NCBI RefSeq assembly: GCF_030680185.1 | Contig: NZ_JAUXVZ010000034.1 | Coordinates: 1-64,000 of the forward strand | DNA: 64,000 nucleotides | Origin: Phenylobacterium sp. | GTDB taxonomy: Bacteria > Pseudomonadota > Alphaproteobacteria > Caulobacterales > Caulobacteraceae | Direction: 5' to 3' | Part shown: piece after piece, positions 62,204 through 64,000 of the stretch | How the letters are laid out: each line of letters starts with the position of its first letter | How positions within the stretch are numbered: the first letter of the stretch is position 1 | Notes under the pieces: generated by a model | Databases searched by the model: none | What the model saw: only the letters and a program-made list of their open reading frames with translations | What the model was told of the DNA's origin: nothing | Translations under genes and position numbers: made by a program

Positions 62204-62733
62204 ACCTGCAGGCCATGATCGGCTGGGGAGTCCTGGGCGCGCTCGCCGCCGTCGCGGTGACCGCCGCGATCCAGACCGCCCGCCTGGAGACCGCCAATGG
62301 TGACCTGCGCGAGGCCCAAGCCTGCCTCAGCGCCATCCCCGATGAAACGGCCCGCCCTGGGGCCGAGGCGGCCTGCGCTCCGCCAGTGGCCGCTTTGGTC
62401 GCTCAGGCGCGCCTGGCGCGGTTGTGCCAGCAGGCCCTGGCCACCGGCGACGTGGCGCTGCTGGAGCGCGCCTGCCCGGCCGAGGTGAAGCGCCTGGACG
62501 CCCAGGTCGCCACCGATCGCCACACCCTTGCGAGCCTGCAGGCCGATCTGGCCCAGGCCGCCGAGACCCAAACCCAAGCCGTTCTCCGCGCCGAGGCGCG
62601 GGGCCGGTCTCAAGCTGAGAGAGATGCGCGTGCCCAAGCTGTTCGTGACGCTGCGCCTCGCGATGTGGACGACCTGCGCGTCTTTGACGCTGGTCGCCTG
62701 TGCGAGCGCTTCGAAACACCCCCCTGCGCCTGA
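62200..62733 (+). CDS. Rz-like inner-membrane spanin
   Basis: A 177-residue protein: N-terminal transmembrane helix (WGVLGALAAVAVTAAI) then a long coiled coil (LASLQADLAQAAETQTQAVLRAEARGRSQAER). Together with an overlapping out-of-frame lipoprotein it resembles the lambda Rz/Rz1 pair. It bridges the two membranes during lysis. The C-terminal Cys pair (CERFETPPCA) may dimerise. Confidence 0.75.
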   Translation: MNLQAMIGWGVLGALAAVAVTAAIQTARLETANGDLREAQACLSAIPDETARPGAEAACAPPVAALVAQARLARLCQQALATGDVALLERACPAEVKRLDAQVATDRHTLASLQADLAQAAETQTQAVLRAEARGRSQAERDARAQAVRDAAPRDVDDLRVFDAGRLCERFETPPCA

Positions 62734-62965
62734 GCCGGCGCCCAATCCGGTGATCCAGCGGATCTATGAGACCCGGCTGATCTGCCCGGCCGAGCTGGCC
62801 CTGCCGATTCCGCCGGAAGCCACCCCGGCGGCCGACGCCGTGGTGCGGACCAACGCGGCCGGCGACGACTATCTGGCTGCCAAGGATGGGCGCGAGGATC
62901 TGCTCGCCCAGCGGATGGCGGACGCCCAGGCGCAGTGCCCCGCGGTCGCGAGCCCGCAACCATGA
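62624..62965 (+). CDS. Rz1-like outer-membrane spanin lipoprotein
   Basis: A 113-residue protein in a different frame, overlapping the Rz-like gene by 110 bases. The signal ends in a perfect lipobox LVAC with Cys26, then a Pro-rich mature part (KHPPAPEPAPNP), typical of o-spanins. ATG 62624 has GAGAGAG upstream; ATG 62663 is an alternative. Confidence 0.75.
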   Translation: MRVPKLFVTLRLAMWTTCASLTLVACASASKHPPAPEPAPNPVIQRIYETRLICPAELALPIPPEATPAADAVVRTNAAGDDYLAAKDGREDLLAQRMADAQAQCPAVASPQP

Positions 62966-63189
62966 GCGACGACGCCGATCGCGCCCAGGCCCTGGAAGAG
63001 TTCGGGCGGGATGTCGCCCTGCGGCGCGTGCTGGGCGATGCGCCCTTCGCCCGGCCGGTCTCCGGTTTCTGCGAGGACTGTGACGACACGGTCGAGGCTG
63101 AGCGCCTGACCGCCAACCCCACCGCCAGGCGGTGCCTGTTCTGCCAGGAGGCGCATGAGCGCCGTCGGCGCGCCTGTGTGAGGGCCTGA
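62962..63189 (+). CDS. TraR/DksA-type zinc finger protein
   Basis: A 75-residue protein with zinc ligands Cys37/Cys40/Cys58/Cys61 (CEDC...CLFC), the C-terminal finger of the DksA/TraR fold. Phage TraR-like proteins can bind RNA polymerase and alter host transcription. Overlaps the spanin gene by 4 bases. Confidence 0.82.
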   Translation: MSDDADRAQALEEFGRDVALRRVLGDAPFARPVSGFCEDCDDTVEAERLTANPTARRCLFCQEAHERRRRACVRA

Positions 63190-63192
63190 GTT

Positions 63193-63552
63193 TTGGACCA
63201 CCTGATCAAGTACCTGCCGCTGGCGCTGTTCCTGCTCAATGCCCTGACCGTCTGGGCCTGCTGGTCCCTTCGCCAGCTGGCCAAGAGCGAGATCGCCGAA
63301 GCCGTGGCGGCGCTGCGGGCGAAGGACGAGGCGATCTGCGAGGACGTCGATGAGCACGACACCAAGATCACCAGGCTGGAAGGCCAGGTCGAGCGGATTG
63401 AACGCGACATCGAGAACTTGCCCACCAAGGCCGACATCGCGCGGCTGGAAGGCGACGTTAAGGAGGTCGGCTCGGCCGTCCGGGCCGTCCAGAGCGGTGT
63501 CGGCCGGCTTGAGGGCTACTTCTTGACCCGCGGCGTGGAGAACGTCGGATGA
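63193..63552 (+). CDS. DUF2730-family phage protein
   Basis: A 119-residue protein with an N-terminal membrane helix (LPLALFLLNALTVWACW) and a long coiled coil (HDTKITRLEGQVERIERDIENL). Matches the DUF2730 arrangement common in Mu-like phages. TTG start at 63193; function unknown. Confidence 0.82.
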   Translation: MDHLIKYLPLALFLLNALTVWACWSLRQLAKSEIAEAVAALRAKDEAICEDVDEHDTKITRLEGQVERIERDIENLPTKADIARLEGDVKEVGSAVRAVQSGVGRLEGYFLTRGVENVG

Positions 63553-63851
63553 GCTACGCCACCGTTTTTCAGCAGCACCTGCGCCTGGCTATCCTGCGAG
63601 TGCTGGACGAGATGCCCGGCTGCAAAGCCAACAGCTCCATCCTGCATTCGGCCATGGAGACCCTGGGCTTCTCCGCCACGCGCGACACGGTGCGCAACGA
63701 ACTGGCCTGGCTCGCTGAGCAGAACCTGGTCGTCTGTTCGGATACGAGCATGACCAGCCTTGTGATCGCGACGCTGACGGAGCGGGGTGGCGATGTCGCC
63801 GCCGGCCGCGCCGTGGCGCCAGGCGTCCAGCGCCCCACGCCGCGAGGGTGA
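63549..63851 (+). CDS. VpaChn25-type phage winged-HTH protein
   Basis: A 100-residue protein. FQQHLRLAILRVLDEMPGCKANSSILHSAMETLGFSATRDTVRNELAWLAEQNLV is a winged-HTH pattern found just upstream of DUF3486 in Mu-like phages. May be a regulator or accessory packaging factor. Confidence 0.8.
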   Translation: MSYATVFQQHLRLAILRVLDEMPGCKANSSILHSAMETLGFSATRDTVRNELAWLAEQNLVVCSDTSMTSLVIATLTERGGDVAAGRAVAPGVQRPTPRG

Positions 63852-63855
63852 GGCC

Positions 63856-64000
63856 ATGGGCAAGCGAGGCTTCGCCTCCCAACTGCCGACCGACCTGCGG
63901 GAAGAGCTGGATCGCCAGATCGTCGACGGGCGGGTCTCTGTCGATGACCTGTGGGCCTGGCTGAGGGATCGTGGTGTCGAGGTCGGCCGGTCGTCAGTTC
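63856..64000 (+). CDS. DUF3486-family phage protein (partial, window end)
   Basis: The first 48 residues of a Mu gp27-type protein (MGKRGFASQLPTDLREELD, then LWAWLRDRGVEV...), running off the window. In Mu-like phages this family sits just before the large terminase and is thought to be the small terminase. The ATG has GAGG upstream. Confidence 0.75.
   Translation, partial: MGKRGFASQLPTDLREELDRQIVDGRVSVDDLWAWLRDRGVEVGRSSV

Larger units (their letters stand above)
49768..64000 (+). mobile_element. Mu-like transposable prophage (left 14.2 kb, right end outside window)
   Basis: The block contains a DDE transposase (MuA type), target-choice ATPase (MuB type), Ner, S24 repressor, GemA, Mor-like activator, endolysin/holin/spanins and the start of a head module. 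It is inserted in a histidine kinase gene. The left end is placed at TGTGCC (49768) because Mu-like ends start with TG and the host kinase homology stops there; the exact base is uncertain. The right end and the duplicated target are not in view. Order is Mu-like, with GC-rich, host-like composition. Confidence 0.9.

Noticed and set aside
1..64000. CRISPR array or cas genes
   Set aside because: No regularly spaced 25-40-base repeats and no Cas-like protein seen; the only regular array is the 10-bp phage-end repeat.

Overview
The window is high-GC, gene-dense chromosomal DNA. Its gene content (several TonB-type and response-regulator genes, an HWE-family kinase, a DnaJ-like gene between pdxH and aroC, many FAD enzymes and small secreted proteins) suggests an alphaproteobacterium of the Caulobacter/Phenylobacterium kind. 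That assignment is an inference from gene families, with no 16S gene in view. About 49.8 kb is ordinary host chromosome. The last 14.2 kb is the left part of a Mu-like transposable prophage that runs off the right edge.

Host region, left to right. 0-8.5 kb is housekeeping: DAHP synthase, a kinase/P-loop fusion, pdxH, a DnaJ-like gene, aroC, a single-domain response regulator and the 7-deazaguanine operon queC-queE-queD. 8.5-20.2 kb carries a TonB-dependent receptor, a degenerate kinase-receiver protein, a DUF4168 secreted protein, a large KatE-type catalase, a membrane hybrid histidine kinase, an amidohydrolase and a divergent azoreductase/LysR pair. 20.2-28.5 kb holds an ArsR/SRPBCC operon with two matching operators, a Baeyer-Villiger-type monooxygenase, an outer-membrane porin gene broken by one in-frame TAA, an MpaB-type oxygenase with its TetR regulator, and a methyltransferase. 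28.6-38.2 kb holds tRNA-Met(CAT), a glycosyltransferase/asparagine-synthetase pair, a PQQ-type sugar dehydrogenase, a long palindromic repeat, an FAD oxidase and a fused indolepyruvate ferredoxin oxidoreductase divergent from an Lrp-family gene. 38.2-48.5 kb holds another FAD monooxygenase, a DUF6880-like gene, small kinases, a putative metallopeptidase, a pirin, an SH3-domain secreted protein, pgsA and uvrC.

Prophage (about 49,768 to beyond 64,000). The left end interrupts a PAS-PAS-HWE histidine kinase gene just before its ATPase domain. The first 490 bp of phage DNA has no convincing gene and contains three families of short repeated motifs, probably transposase or regulatory binding sites. 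A leftward lysogeny module follows: an S24/LexA-type repressor, a zinc-ribbon protein and a small two-helix membrane protein. The rightward early operon then has Ner, a ParB-like protein, a small conserved-looking protein, the DDE transposase (MuA type) and the target-selection ATPase (MuB type). After these come a tight string of small overlapping genes that includes DUF3164, a DnaA-domain-IV-like protein and GemA, then a Mor-like activator, and then a lysis block (GH108 endolysin, holin-like protein, nested spanin pair). The window ends in the start of the head module (DksA/TraR-type finger, DUF2730, VpaChn25-type, DUF3486).

Most unusual: the repeat-rich phage left end with uncharacterised leftward cargo, the ParB-like and DnaA-like proteins inside a Mu-type replication module, the kinase-receiver protein with all kinase motifs lost but an intact receiver, and the porin with a single internal stop.
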